Assembly: GCA_038503035.1 (NCBI GenBank)
Contig: JAVSML010025234.1
Location: forward strand, 1 to 64,000
DNA from: Crocodylus rhombifer
Taxonomy: Eukaryota; Chordata; Crocodylia; Crocodylidae
Direction: 5' to 3'
DNA length: 64,000 bases
Shown here: piece by piece, positions 1 to 12,707 of the stretch
Layout of the letters: the number at the start of each line of letters is the position of its first letter
Position numbering within the stretch: the stretch's first letter is position 1
Notes under the pieces: model-generated
Databases searched by the model: none
Seen by the model: only the letters and a program-made list of their open reading frames with translations
What the model was told of the DNA's origin: nothing
Program-made: the position numbers and the translations under genes

Positions 1-3000
1 CAGCTTTTGGCAGTCCCCAGTGATTTCAGTGTGAGTTAAGTCTGAGTAGAGAGTTGGGGTGTAAGGGCACAGACAAACTGGAATATTACAGAGCACTACA
101 TCCCAATGGAAAGGGCAAAATCAGACAAAAAGCACTCTGTCTGCACAGTGGCATGAGTGTGTATAATGGTTCATGCTGAGAGAAAATGCAGGTGTATACT
201 GTGGATACCTTTACTGCATGCATACCAGGATGTGTCTGCATGAACTGTGCTGTGAGCATGGACGTGCAGCAGCCTGCAGGGTGTGTATGCCCATGCGTGT
301 TGTTGTATGTGGCATGGGCGATGGTACGTGGGGGAGGAAGGAGAGTGGGACATTTGTGCTGATATGACATTTCAGCGCTCTGGCCATCTGTGCACAGATA
401 AAAGCTGTGGGTACAGAGGGCTCCATTTAAAGGCAGAGACAGCTGGAGTGAGTGCAACACAGCAGCTGTCCCAAGTGCCTGCTCAGCAGATTGCCACAGC
501 TCTGGGAAGCCCAGCCCATGGAGGAGAAGAAGGAGCCCGTGTCTTACTGAAGATGGCTCTGCAAGTTACTCTCATTAGCCTGGCATGACAGTCACAGACA
601 CCAGCTTCTCCATATGCCTTCTGTGCCAAGCATGGGGTTTGCTTCAGGAATCACATGCCAGGGGAACACACACCCTTCACATGTTCATAATAACAAGACA
701 GGACATAAAAAGATCTGCCCCATTACATGCTGAGGACAGCATGTATGTAACCAGCTACCGGCCTGAGCCACTGATGTCAGTGCTCTTGGACTTCAAGCAG
801 GTTGCAAGTGAGGGAAAACCATAGGTCTGGCTCCTGCTGATCTTTAAAGCTGTCCATGGCCCATTTTGGATGGGGCGGTATATTAACTCCAACGTCCTCA
901 TCAATTTCCAGCTCAGGGTTAGCCTATACATCACAATGCTGGACTGCATAGACCTGTCCCGTGAGCTAGCTCAGCTACCAGAAGTAGTAAAGATGCATTA
1001 GGAATTAGCCCTGGGCAAAGTGCTGCACTCAGCTCTACTTCTTCCAAAACCTGAGCTGGCGTGGGGGGGCTCTCCACACGACTGTGCCTTGTGCTGGGTG
1101 GACACTCCTCACACAGCTGCACTCTGCCTCCTTATACTCCCCTTCTTAAAAAATGTCATACAGCAAGAGACTGGGGTACAAAGGCAGCCAGCCTCAACCA
1201 CAGAGCTGACTGCATTTCAGTGCTCAGGGAATGATCCTTCCCAAGTAGTCTATAAACCTTCAGGAATCATGAAGGCTGCAAAAGTCTGCACGGAGACAGC
1301 CACAATCGTGCGCTCAGCAGCACCCATATTACCAGGGTAGAACTGGCACCTAGTTACCATTAAGGGGCTATTCTCCCCTTGACGTGACTCTGTCCCTCCC
1401 TCTAAGACTAATGACAATACAGGCCTGTACTGAGTGGAGAAAAAAAACTCTTGGGCACTTGTGCTTCACTGGTGATCATATGACAGAAATGAATGGAGCC
1501 TTCAGGAACGTGATAACGTCACTCCTTTCAGTAGCCCGTGCATATGTAAGGTCGCTCCTTTCAGTAGCCCTTGTCCCAAGTCTGGGCTCCCTATAGAAAG
1601 GAGCAACACCATAGCACAGACCTCCCACCCAGCACATGCGCTGCGTTCCAGAAACAGTGGGCTGCAGCTGCTGCTGCAGTGTCTGGCCTGGCAGGCCGTA
1701 AAATGGCCAAAGGCAGACTGGCCACTCCCATCCCTCTCCAATAACAGTCAGCAATGTCAGAAAGCTGACAGATGCCCTTTTACAGAGATCTGCCCAGCTA
1801 ATATTGTATTCATTCAAAGGGGCTATGAGAATCTCAAAACCGTTGACTGTGTCCAGCAGTGCAAAACACAACCCGCCTGGCCACTCAGATCTGGCAGTAG
1901 CACAGCCTTCCCCACCATAAAACAAACAGGGCAAGTGCCCAGTCCTGACAAATCCCACTTCCCTAGGCCAGCCCACCTGTAAGTCACCATTCCTTGCCTC
2001 CAACAGCCAGGAGGATGCCTTGGGTTCCCTGTTCTTGCCCTGGCTTCCTGACTAGACAGGCCTGTAAAGCTCACCGTGCTGGGCTCTACACACAGCAGGA
2101 GTTTTACCTGCAACCACTCCCCAGGGCTTCCAGTTTTCCAAGATGCCAGCCAAAGCTGAACACTCAAACCCTGCCAGCTGGCAAACAGGCAGGCAGTTAT
2201 TGGTATTGATCGTCTGTATGAATGAGGGATCTATAGGCAGCTGTCATCTCAGGGTCTGATTTTGCAAAAACATCTGTGAAAAAATGCTTCACTAATCAGC
2301 CCTGTTCAATGATTTCAGGGAGGCCTATAGCTCCTCACCAGTCCAGTGGCTGAACTGTCGTGTTACTGTATGTTGTGAGTGTGGAGCGATATGTGGCTGC
2401 ACTGGCCCTGACATGGCAGAAGTTAACAAACTGGGACACTCTGACCCATTACCTCTTTTGTGGAGCCTTGTACAGTACTTCCTGCTTCAACATCCAGCCA
2501 GCTGCTATGGCCAGCCAGTACGTAAACCAACACTATCCTCCTTCCCATAGCCAGAGTCACGATCAGAGCAGGAGCCAACAGAGGCTGTAATCTCCCTACT
2601 CCCCTACATGGCAGCATAAGGGCTACGGCAATATAGCTCCAAGCGTTCAGGGGATTGGGCCACCAACAGCTTTACAACCCACAGCAGCCACCTGGTTACT
2701 AAAGCCCAACTGAGCTGGTTTTTATACATGGCAGGCCTTGTCAGTGATGCAGGACCTTAAAATACGCCTCTGAGATGTTCCAAAGTTGACTACACTTGAG
2801 TGGAGGCAATGATGACGAATGCAAAGCAGATATACACTAAACGCTTATGTGACATAGGAGACTTAGGCTCCAAAGCACCTAAGCAGCTTGTGAATCAAAA
2901 TGGAACTTCAAGTACATTCAAAACTTTCACACTACAGTTGTAACTCCCCTGCCAAACCCTAAGTGTCAACTTCCCCAGCCATCAGCCCCCACCAGACACC

Positions 3001-3383
3001 ACTGTCAGCAATGTGTCCCACAGCCATAAATAATCCTGCCCCAGAACTGTGTTAACCTGCGTTTGTAATCCACCTGCCAGTGCACGCTTCCAGCTCCACT
3101 TCGCCTGATCCCGGAGTCTGTGAATTAATTACAGCCCTCAGCTCAGCTGTAGCTCAGCCTTTGATGCCATTGCCTGATGCTGCCATTGCCTCATCCAGGT
3201 ACCAGGGCTAGGGGCAGACATTACACAGACCAAGCTGCTGTAGTGCAGTGCTGCTCTGCGAACCCCAGCTGGCAACATCCCTCCTTCTCCCTGTACCACT
3301 GCTTCCACCATCCCTTCATTGCTCCATGTGGCTAGCCAGTGAGCAGAGAAGAAAACACAAGACACAAAGCCGCGGAGCCTTAC
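1..3383. other. Left flank: REEP1 intron 6 or 3' region, no gene seen
   Basis: This segment follows the exon 6 donor in gene direction. I searched the minus strand by eye for an acceptor followed by a short frame completing Gly-Thr-Ala-stop, as in mammals, and found none that was convincing. The segment has no clear CR1 or hAT copy. Several open frames of 60-175 codons occur on both strands but lack family motifs and look like chance frames in GC-moderate DNA. Confidence 0.6.
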
Positions 3384-3555
3384 CTGAGCTGCCAGTGCTT
3401 TCCGACGCACTCCTGGATGGCTTGGGCTGACTCTGTTTGCTGCTTGTCCGTACAGTGACCGAGGGAGGAGGAACAGTGCTGCTGCTGTCCCCACGAATAG
3501 TGGAGAGATCCTGCATACTAAAGCTCCTCAGTCTCTCAGAAAGGGCTCCCTGCCC
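3384..3555 (-). CDS. REEP1: REEP1 exon 6 (residues 140-196, C-terminal tail)
   Basis: The acceptor TTTACCCAG lies right of 3555 and the donor GTAAGG left of 3384. The exon has 57 codons plus the first base of a Gly codon. It starts [19 protein letters not shown] and IRGD, then a Ser/Thr/Pro/Val-rich linker (about residues 163-187), then PSRSASES and a Gly/Ser end. The start and the RSASES motif are well conserved with human REEP1; the linker differs strongly from the Pro/Gly-rich mammalian version, as expected of a disordered tail. Reading through the donor would add about 22 unrelated residues before a stop, so splicing to a further exon is preferred. That exon should carry only one or two residues and the stop, and was not located. 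Confidence 0.95.
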
Positions 3556-4174
3556 CTGGGTAAACAAGGATGCAAACAAGACAAGAGAAGTTAGATTCCC
3601 CAGCAGGATGGACTTTGTAAGCCCCATCCTCCCAGCAAGAGGCGGGGAGGCAGCAAGAGGAATGTCCCGAAAGGTAACCTAGAAAGGCAGGGAAATGGGT
3701 TGCTTAAACTTTTGCTTTTTCTGTATGCTTTGCTTTTAGAGTAAGTAGATGGGGAAAGTCTGGGTGTCAGACCTTTGTTGGAGAACTTCCTGGATGATCA
3801 ACGGAGTGTGCAGGGAGCTTAGAAAAAATTACATTTGTGATTACTCAAGGGGTCTGATTCTAATCCTGCATATGCCAAAGTGCATTAGGAGTAATGCCAC
3901 TGCTGTCAATGGAGTGACACTGGCATAAAACTGGGCTGAAAACTGAATAAAGCAAGTGGCATCAATCCTGATAGCATCTCTTTAGCATGCAAGCTTACAC
4001 TGGAATAGTAAAGAATAGTGTAGCCATTCAAAAGGGGCCTTTACTTAACCTTTCCCTTTACCAACAAAGCAGATAAAAGGCTCAAAATGCTAGTGCAGAA
4101 GACAACAGCAGATGCATAAGGCTAACTTGCAAGCTTTCTACATTTCTAGATTTAATATAACGTTTTTAAGTAGT

Positions 4175-4176
4175 GT

Positions 4177-4210
<34 letters not shown>
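4175..4210. repeat. CA microsatellite
   Basis: About 16 CA units with one AA interruption near the right end. Confidence 0.95.
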
Positions 4211-4639
4211 ACTGTTCTTCAGTTATTACTTACCCCTTTGGTGACAACTACACTGTTACCCTTGCACGTTGAAGAATGGTGTAGCTTTATTTATTTATTT
4301 TTGAATATGGAAATCAATCTTTCTTTGTGATAAGAAAGCATCATCAGGCAACATTTCCTATGGCATCAGCCTGACGTCTGCCACACTGGCCCACAGGACA
4401 GAAAGTCTTGCAGTACACAATCCATCTCACATATCCACATCTACCAACTCACCAGCCTGCCGCACAGATTCTTTAGACACAGAGAACTGGAAAACTGAAC
4501 CCACTATCCCACAAAGTGCTTGGCAAACAAACTCCCTGGAAACAGTTGCATCTGGGATTGAAACTGGACCAGACACTGGATGCTCAGACCTGATGTCACA
4601 GTGTGATGACTCAAATGGCTCCATAGGCAGTTGCTAGAT

Positions 4640-4725
4640 AAGTGGTCCCCAAACTTTCCATCCTGAAGCCTCTTCATAAGAGAAAAAAGCTTTCAGGGAG
4701 CCACTTCAGCCTCTTCAATCCTCTA
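4640..4725. mobile_element. Possible hAT end fragment
   Basis: AGTGGTCCCCAAACTTTCCATCCTGAAGCC resembles a common amniote hAT terminus (CAGTGGTCCCCAAACTTT). No opposite end was found nearby. Confidence 0.4.
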
Positions 4726-7295
4726 GGCAGCTACTTTGTGGTTGTCACAACATTTCATTGGAGGCAATGTGACCAAAGATGCTAAGTGGGCTGAATCGTA
4801 GCCTGGAACGCTGGTAAGGAACATCTTGGTGGGCATGCTTTGCTGTAAACAGTTTCAAAGTAGGACATCTAGATGTGTTTTTTGCCAATAGCTGGCTGCA
4901 TCTAAAAAGACAGATTGAGGCTCTGAGAAAGCTGGGGGAGAAAGGGTAGTCCCAGTGAGGACAGTGAAAAGCAAGCAAGGGTTTGAACAAGGACAGGGGG
5001 AACTGCAGTGCACAATTTGGAGCTGAGTGGCCTGCTCTGCTGTTTGGGACATTGGCACTTTGACCTACGCTGCTTTGAAGAGGAAAACACCCCCCTTCCT
5101 GGGAGCTGGGCAGAAATGGGGCTCTCTAGGAAGAGTGGCACTTCTACTGATCACTGGGGTAACCAGGGACAAAGGAGAGCCAGGTCTCAAAGCAAAGAGG
5201 CTTGCCCCTTGTGAAGCCACACCAGGGCTGGCTTCAGGAAGTCCTTCAGGAGAGGAAGACCAGACAAGACTTCTTGGGGAGTCCCAAGGCAGAGCTTTCC
5301 TTGAAAGATACGATCCCCGACAGGCGCTCTGAAGGAGTGCTCCGCAACCTACAGCATGGGAAGCAATATTCTACATCAATGAAAAGAACATATTGCACTA
5401 CACTGATTTCTCTAATGTCATCTAGTCCCAGCTACTGAAGAAGAGGAATCACTGGCTTCATTTTTTTAGTCTACTGCATCTTTACGCTTCCAAGAACTTT
5501 CGCTGTGTGTGTGCAGAGTTCAACATTTTTTTTCAGACTTGCTACAGAGTTAGGAAGGAGACTCACACACATACTGCTCTCTTCCCTGGAGATCTTATTC
5601 TTGCAATTTCTTATTTGCCATGTTCAAGAATAATGAGATACTTCAAATGGGGTAGATGCTTTGTTCCTTGCATATTGGCCCAAGTCTTTTGATTAAAATG
5701 TTTTCTTCTGCTGATTTTTATACTTTCTGGTGGCCTCTCTTAAGCAAACCTTCTATTAAAATCTGATCTCTCACCTCTCTTTCCTGCCGCACACAGGACC
5801 AAATGCTTTTACCTTACTCCTGCTGTGCTTCCTTTCTCTGTGCCATTCTCAGGGCTTGTCTTCACTGCAGCAATTAGCTTGCCTTACTCCACGCAAAACA
5901 GCCTTGTGAGAGCAGAATAAGAGCAAGCACACTGCAAAGCACTCCAGCTACAGAGAGTCACTGGATTAGCCCCTGAGCTGTGCTTGTAACAGGGCTTCCT
6001 GCATCCCTAATGCATCACTAGCTCAAACATCAGCAGCACTTAAGATTCAGCCCAAGGCCTCACTGACAGGTCAGCAAGTGCAAAATTATAAGGCACCACC
6101 TTTGTATGTGACCTAAGATTTTTGTGTGCAGACAGGAGTGGATTTAGGGACAACACTCACATAATACCTCCTGCTATCACTGCAGGAAGATAAGCTCAGG
6201 GATAGCGTTGTTAAGTCTAGAATCAAGGAGGCATACTATTGTATTTTCAGTGCAGCTGTATATGTACATATAAATGAATGACCTCACAGACTCCTGTGAC
6301 ATAACATGTCACATCTCATTGTGTCAATTATACTTTTATATAATTGTTTTAAGTGCAATGCAGACTGTGCTGGGTTCCCCAACTTTCTCAAGAATAAAAT
6401 ATGTTTTGTTCCTTTTACAATAAGCAATAAAAGAAAGAAACTGCAGTATTATTCATCAACAACCAGGCTGACTTGCACCAAGGTCTAGTGGATAGCCATG
6501 GAGCAATGCTCACCACAAGCTCGCTGGCAAAATATAACATCCCTTGGCTTCCATGAAAAAGTTACTCCTAAAATATCAGGCCAACTCTTATAAATAATCA
6601 CTGCCCCGTTCACTTCATTTGAGCTGTGGCAACTGGCATCACCTGAGGGTTCGGCTCACTGTTTTCCATCATGTTTTTTCCCACTTTTCAAGTGTGTCTT
6701 CATTCTTTGCAAGACAATATTTGGCTTTCCAGTGCTCTCTAGGCACAACTGGACCAGATCTCCACTATCTTTACAATTCACTGACAGCGCTTTGACCTGA
6801 GCCCAACTAGCAACATGACACAATTCTGCTGAAATCTAAATTGGGGGTTTCGAACTGAAATGAGAAGCCTGCTTCCAAAACGGGGAGAAATGTTACTGCT
6901 GATCCAATGTGTAACTGTTCACAAATAGGAAGGAACACCTGCTTTCATATGCAGAGCCAATACTGCAGGGTTTTGCACAGCTCTAGTTATATTTGTAGTA
7001 ATCAAGTCTGTTAACCTGAAATATTCAGGCTTGTCATATAGCATAGATATGTATTAAGGGGGCCAAAATAGTTGTTTATTATTAAAATAGTTGTGTAATA
7101 GCTTTTATTACACCACAGCCAGCAGAGTTTAGAACAAGCTCCCAGGCTTGGGACTGGCTCAAAAAAAATCATGTGAGGAGTCAAGGAGATTGTTTTTTGT
7201 TGCTCTCTACTATTCGCATGTCCTTATCTTTACACAGGTTATGGGCATTTCAATACAGCGCAGGCAGAGATAATCACAAGGTCCAGACTCTAAGG

Positions 7296-7473
7296 CAGGG
7301 GCAGGCAACTATTTGAGGCGGAGGGCTCCTTACTGAGTTTGGGCAGGGCTGCATGACAGGCAGCCACGGGCAGATAAATATTAATTTTCCAAAAGTTTTA
7401 GGGGCCCTGCAGGCCAGATAGACCGGCCTGGCAGGCCGCATCCAGCCCACAGGCCACATTTTGCCCACCCCTG
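7296..7473. mobile_element. Short hAT-like element, 178 bp
   Basis: Termini CAGGGGCAGGCAAC and TTGCCCACCCCTG. A CTAAGG hexamer abuts both sides. It shares the AGATAAATATTAATTTTCxAAA core and the GGCCTGGCxGGCCGCATCCAGCCC end with 27912-28098, so the two are copies of one family. Confidence 0.85.
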
Positions 7474-8629
7474 CTAAGGGTAGGTGACATCTGTGCTGCG
7501 ATCTATAAGCAGACATACATGAGCCATCTTTAATTTAGCTGGGTTTGGAGCAGACGGCAGTCAACCCTTGACAGCCTGGGGTTCAGAGTGTGCTGCATAA
7601 GCCTGCTTGAGACCTTGGTAATTGTGCTGTTAGGGTTTCACTGCTATGATACCTGAGCTACCCAGTTTAAAGCTAGCTTAAATATGTCTGCACAAGCTGA
7701 ACTCCCACCTCATAGCAGAATGAATGTAAACCATAAGCCCCTGCAACTAATAAAGCTTCTTTAGGTTGTTACAAAAAAAGGAGACTAGCACAGAGAGGCA
7801 GTGCGCTATTTGGCTGTAAAAGCTGTAAAAGTTACGAGATGCTCTGCATGTTAAGTTTCTCTTTAAATACCATATTCACTTCTCCCCCAAAATTATCATG
7901 TCTTAAGCAGGAAAGCTGATTTTCTGCACCAGAATAGAAGCATGGAGATGCTACCCCGGCTGCCGCTTTTCTCCCTTTTCTCTGAGGTGGCCAGCAGCTG
8001 GGGAAAGCCCATTATCAGTGTCAGTGCCCATGGCTGAGAGGGTGAACAGTACCTTTTGCCCGAGTAGGCAAGGGAGAGCAAGTCTGTTGGAAAGTAGTCT
8101 CCTGCTCCATGGGTCATCTTTTGGCCCCGACTCTGAAAAAAAATCTTTTTTTCTCCATTCTATCTTCCCAAAACAAGTTTGTGTCTTATTTGGGAGGCAT
8201 GTGGTATGTGAGAAAAATCACAGTACTAATATCTGCAGAATTGAACATCCAGGGTCCTGGACACAACAGGCTAATACTGGCCAAAGTAAAGCCAAAACCA
8301 GTACTGACTTTGAGGGACTGTAAGTGTTGATGATAGCTGCGGCATGCATTTTGAATGCCTCCGCCAGAAACACACAGCCATTTCTTTAATATGGCTATTG
8401 ATTTTTAAAACTATATATTTTTAATGACCTTTTAGACAATTTTAAAAGAAACTGCACTTAAGCCATTCATATGAGGAAAGGTAATGCATATGGGTCCTCT
8501 GTGTTTAAAACACTTTAAAAAAAGATATGATCTTATACCTGGTGTAGACAAGACCCATTCAATATGCTTTAATTACAAATGAATAGTAGGTTTTAGATGT
8601 TATTACACCTCTTATTTAAACTTGGGAAT

Positions 8630-8790
8630 TTCAAAGCATCTCAGAGCATTATTTAAGCTTCTGAACATCTCCCTATAGCCTAAGGAGATATTATTAAAGC
8701 CATTTTACAGAGGAGGGAGCACAAGTATGGAGTGGTGTAGTGACTTGGACAAGGTAAAAGAAAGGAAGCACTGAAGAGCAAGGATACCTC
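8630..8790 (+). repeat. MIR-like ancient SINE fragment
   Basis: CATCTCAGAGCATTATTTAAGC, CCATTTTACAGAGGAGGGAGCAC and TAGTGACTTGGACAAGGT follow the core order of amniote MIR elements. Confidence 0.6.
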
Positions 8791-9339
8791 ACCTTCTTCC
8801 CTGGGAGACTTAAAATAGCCTGGTTTAAAACCTATGAAGATCAAGTTGTACAAATGAACATGCTGAGGGAATGCAAAAAGGCTAGCTCTCCTTCCGAAAG
8901 TCGCACATCAAGGGTACTACTGAGACACAAAGGCTGAGGAAGGATTTGAGCCCGCGAAGTCCATAGGACTTTGGCCTTTGACTTCAGTGGGGGCAGCTCT
9001 AAGACTCCCCACACAAGAATCAAAATGCTCAGTCGGGACAGATGACAAGGGACTGATCTGCAGTGACTGCATCTTAGCAGTAATGTATTAGCAGACAATA
9101 AAACACCAAGCCATGCCCACTGCATTTCCAGCATCACACCCAACTGAATTCATGCTCCTTCTCGCCCTCCTTTCGCCCAACCCTGGCTCAGCAGTCCCAT
9201 ACACAGTATGAGAAACATCTGTACACATACCATGGGCCCAACACTAGACATTTACAGGAGTCGTGCTTACGAGCAGTACCAACGGTACCAACTGGGCTAA
9301 GCCTAACATGCTGATACACCCAGCAGTAAATATTTACAG

Positions 9340-9702
9340 GATCAGGGTGCTTGTAGCTGTGTGGGGATACTGCTCCGACACGCTGTAATTACAGCACATC
9401 GGAGCAAACTCAATTAATCGCAAACAACAAATTAATTGAGTCTGCTGGATCGTGCTAATCAGCGCGCTCCAACAACCTCTGCATCTCATGTATTCAGTGT
9501 CCCCATGCTTCAAAATGGTGGTGGGAGCATTTTAACTAAAGCTTTTCGAACAAGCTTTAAAGTGCTTCTGCCAACATTTTAAAGTGTGAGATGCTGAATA
9601 CACGAGACAAGATGCGACACTGAGGGGGCTTTAATTAGAGCAGCTTGCGGAGCCGCTCTAATTAAACCTGCCTCCCCAATACACATGTAAAGATGCCCTC
9701 AG
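9340..9702. repeat. Palindrome-rich MITE-like element
   Basis: Contains at least three hairpins: GCTGTAATTACAGC, a 14-bp perfect palindrome at 9382-9395 inside outer arms TGCTCCGA/TCGGAGCA (9371-9378, 9399-9406); ACTCAATTAAT/ATTAATTGAGT (9408-9418, 9431-9441); and TTTAATTAGAGC/GCTCTAATTAAA (9630-9641, 9655-9666). The right end CACATGTAAAGATGCCC resembles the CACATGTAGATGTGCCC terminus of other elements in the window. The left boundary is uncertain. Confidence 0.7.
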
Positions 9703-10444
9703 GTTCCAGATCTACAGCCATGAGCTACATTCAAGCCCTATTTACGTAAGTGCCCCTAAATGACAGTGGAGTCGCACAAATGTGAATAAAAGCAAAACTC
9801 GTCCCTTAATCATTAACAGGACTTCACAATTAAAAGCAAACACAACTTGACCAACAGCAGCAACAAACAGAAGTTAGTTTGATCTTCCCATACAAAACCA
9901 CCCTGGCTGACTGATGGATTTTTATCTAATATCAGCAAAGGACTCTTAAGATATCTGACTCTTCAGATAAAAGACTGCAAAAGACTCCATTTTTAGACTC
10001 AGTTTTAGGATCAAGTAAGCAAAAGCCACTTGCTATAAACTGAGTTGACATCTGCCATCCATCTCAGCTAGGCATCTTTGCCATGTGTTTGCTATTCCTG
10101 GGTTGGGCTCCTTAGGTTGGATGGTTAGGTTTAGTCTCACTGAGCATCACTGGTTAGTCTGGAGGTTAGTATAAACATTCAACAGGTTACCTGCCCTTCT
10201 TTCTGGTCCAAATACAAGAGTAAATGAAGGAGCTGAGACACCTAGCAAGGGAAAAAAAAAGCCATTTTGGCAATACACATATAAGCTTGAAAATAAAATA
10301 TGTATGGTGCAAAATGTACTTAAGCCTGGACCTGTGTGTGAGAGCATGGGTTTCCTGGGGACTCATTCACACTTCACTGACAGATGAAGAAGGATGGGAA
10401 AAGATGGGTAGCGAGAGGGATGAGCAGCGAAGCCCAGCCGGGCC

Positions 10445-10550
10445 TATGACATGTCACTTAACTCCTCCATGCCTCAGTTTCCTCAGGAGGAAAACAGTAT
10501 TTACCTGCCTATGTTGCCTTAATCAGTGTTTGTGAAGTGCTTTGAAGCTC
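10445..10550 (-). repeat. MIR-like ancient SINE fragment
   Basis: ATGTCACTTAACTCCTCCATGCCTCAGTTTCCTCAGGAGGAAAACAG and TTTGTGAAGTGCTTTGAAGCTC are the reverse-orientation MIR core. Confidence 0.7.
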
Positions 10551-10556
10551 AAAAGC

Positions 10557-10915
10557 AGAGAGATTGTTTAGCCTGGAGAAGAAAAGTCAGAAAGGGGATC
10601 TAACTGCAATCTTTAAGTACAAAAATGGCTGTTATAAGAAGCCTGGCAATCTACTGTTCTCTATGTCCATTATGGACAAGGAATAGTGAATGGCCATACA
10701 TTGTGACAAGGGAGGGTTTGGTTGGATAATTAGGAAGGACTTTCTGATGATGGGGGTGACCAAGCCCTGAAAAGGGTTTCCTAAAGGGATTGTGGAAATT
10801 TCATCACTGGAAGGTTTTAAGGTCAATGCTGGTCCATAATACATGCCTGGGATGGGTTAGGCAGGGGTAATACTGCTTGGGGCAGAGAGCTGGACTAGAT
10901 AATCTCCTAGAAAGC
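10557..10915 (+). mobile_element. Old CR1 3' fragment
   Basis: Starts with the TTTAGCCTGGAGAAG (LFSLEKK) block and continues through a conserved AGGAAGGACTTTCTGATGAT region and a GGCAGAGAGCTGGACTAGAT 3' end. All frames are broken. It lies in intron 5 in the antisense direction to REEP1. Confidence 0.8.
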
Positions 10916-12069
10916 ACCATCATGAAAACATGCCCCAGGGTACATCCAGTGTCACTCTCAGGCTCAGGTGTGCTCGCAATAACACCGGTGCCCACAGCCA
11001 CTCTAATGGCAGCTACATGACATTTTTTTCATTCCCTGTCTCATACAGGGCAGGGTGTGTTTCCCACAGCGCGGCTCCCTATCGCTGTCCAACAAGATGT
11101 AGACCTGCCCTGCCACTTTTCATACTGGATAGATGTTTCTTTTCGTGTGAACTTCCAGTGTCCCATCTCATTTCTAATCCATGAGCAGAATTCCCACTGG
11201 TGTTAAATGGGTGCTGAGTGCTGTGAGATTTGCTCCCAGTTTAGAAAGTTTTAATTGAGGGTCATGTGATGATGAGTGGGGCTTTGGCAGCCACCTTAGT
11301 CCTAGCAGTCGGAAGCCAGTGTGAGAAGTAGCACTTCACTAAACCCGTGGCAAGGAGGTGGTATTTGTATGCAGAAAGGTATCACCAGACATACAATGTT
11401 GGAAACTGCACCCAGGACCGTATGCTCTAAAACAGAGGCCTCTTTCACTTGACTTAACAGAACCATCCTTATATGATTTCTGGAAACAGGGCATTATAAG
11501 GCAACACAAACACAAACACACATACCATGCATTTTAGCTTCTGACACTTAAACATCCAGTTATGGAGAAACACTTGCTTTTGCCTCATTTCCACACCTTC
11601 CCTGCAACAACTGCAGAGCTTAGGAAATGAATTGTGAGGACAATTATACAGGACACAAAGGAAAAATTAGCTCATGTGCATGTGACGATGACTGTCGACA
11701 ACATCCACCTATTTTGTTTGTGCAGTCTACTTGTCCCAGGGACTCTACGCTGTTGCCTGAAGCCTTCACTGATCTAATCTCTCCATATGCGCTGGAGGTT
11801 CTGCTCTCCTGCACACACATTTTATGTCATCTGCATGTTTAAGCAGGGCTGGATCGATATCAAAGAAACATTCAATAGAAGGAGAAACAATGACTCAGCC
11901 CTCCCCAGGCATGTTGCTGAACAGTGTCTGGGGTTTTCCTTGGTCAAAATGGTCTTTGGACATCCTAAACATCAGTGAATACTAATATTTGAGCATGAGA
12001 GATGCATCACACTATGACCCAGGAGCACCTAGTTGGAGGAACATCATCATAGGCTGTGCATTATACTGA

Positions 12070-12185
12070 TTTTGAAGAGATTATTTTATTGGACCAGCTA
12101 TTGAGGTGAGATAAAGTCAGGCAAGCTTTCAAATGCAAAATATTCTTCTTCAGGCCTGACCACAACCTTTGGACCATCACAGCTA
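12070..12185. repeat. Copy of the TTTTATTGGACCAAC repeat family
   Basis: GATTATTTTATTGGACCAGCTATTGAGG, GCAAGCTTTCAAATGC and TTCTTCAGGCCTGACCACA match the family also seen at 26.3, 41.6, 42.1 and 46.9 kb. Confidence 0.6.
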
Positions 12186-12707
12186 CAACTCTTGCACTAC
12201 CACTGCTTTTTAAGGAAGTTGTACACCAGCCTCTTTGGTAGTATCATACACCCAGACCAATATTTTCAAGTAACCACTGACTTTGGGTGTCCTGTCTGAG
12301 ACACCGTAAAGGCGCTTGCTTGCAGGGGACAGGCACTCAGCACTTCCTAGAGATCTGAAAATCCTTTATGTTCTCCCAAATCAGATACCTCCAAGCACTA
12401 GTCACATTTGCAAATCTTGGCCGTACTGGCTAGGGTCATGATATGGCCTTTACACAGATGTTTGTGCTAAGCAGCACAAACAGAGACACCCGAGGTGGCA
12501 GACAATTAAAAACTGTGGACGCTACCCCCAACAAGATGGCCCTGTTCACTTTCTCAAACCCTTGGCCCCCCTGTAGTTCCTCCTTCCCTGCACTACTCTA
12601 CTCTTCATGCAGTGTGCATGCAGGCCCTGAAGGTTTCCATTGGCAAACGAGGCTGAGCAAGAATTCCCCTTGTTGGGATCTGCTTCCACATCCTTAAAGG
12701 TATTTAG

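Noticed and set aside
1476..2003. 175-codon minus-strand frame.
   Set aside because: No recognisable domain, no splice or promoter context, composition like flanking DNA. It contains only a short duplicated TCACTCCTTTCAGTAGCCC-type block near 1520-1570.
1520..2080. Possible terminal REEP1 exon after CCCAG near 2075 (minus strand), giving a very short frame.
   Set aside because: It would change the expected Gly-Thr-Ala end, and the acceptor lacks a pyrimidine tract; not convincing.
2360..2590. Frame containing VVSVERYVAALALTW, resembling the end of a GPCR third helix (SVDRYVA).
   Set aside because: The upstream frame has a stop and no helix 3, and nothing downstream resembles loop 2 or helix 4. 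Chance similarity of a short motif.
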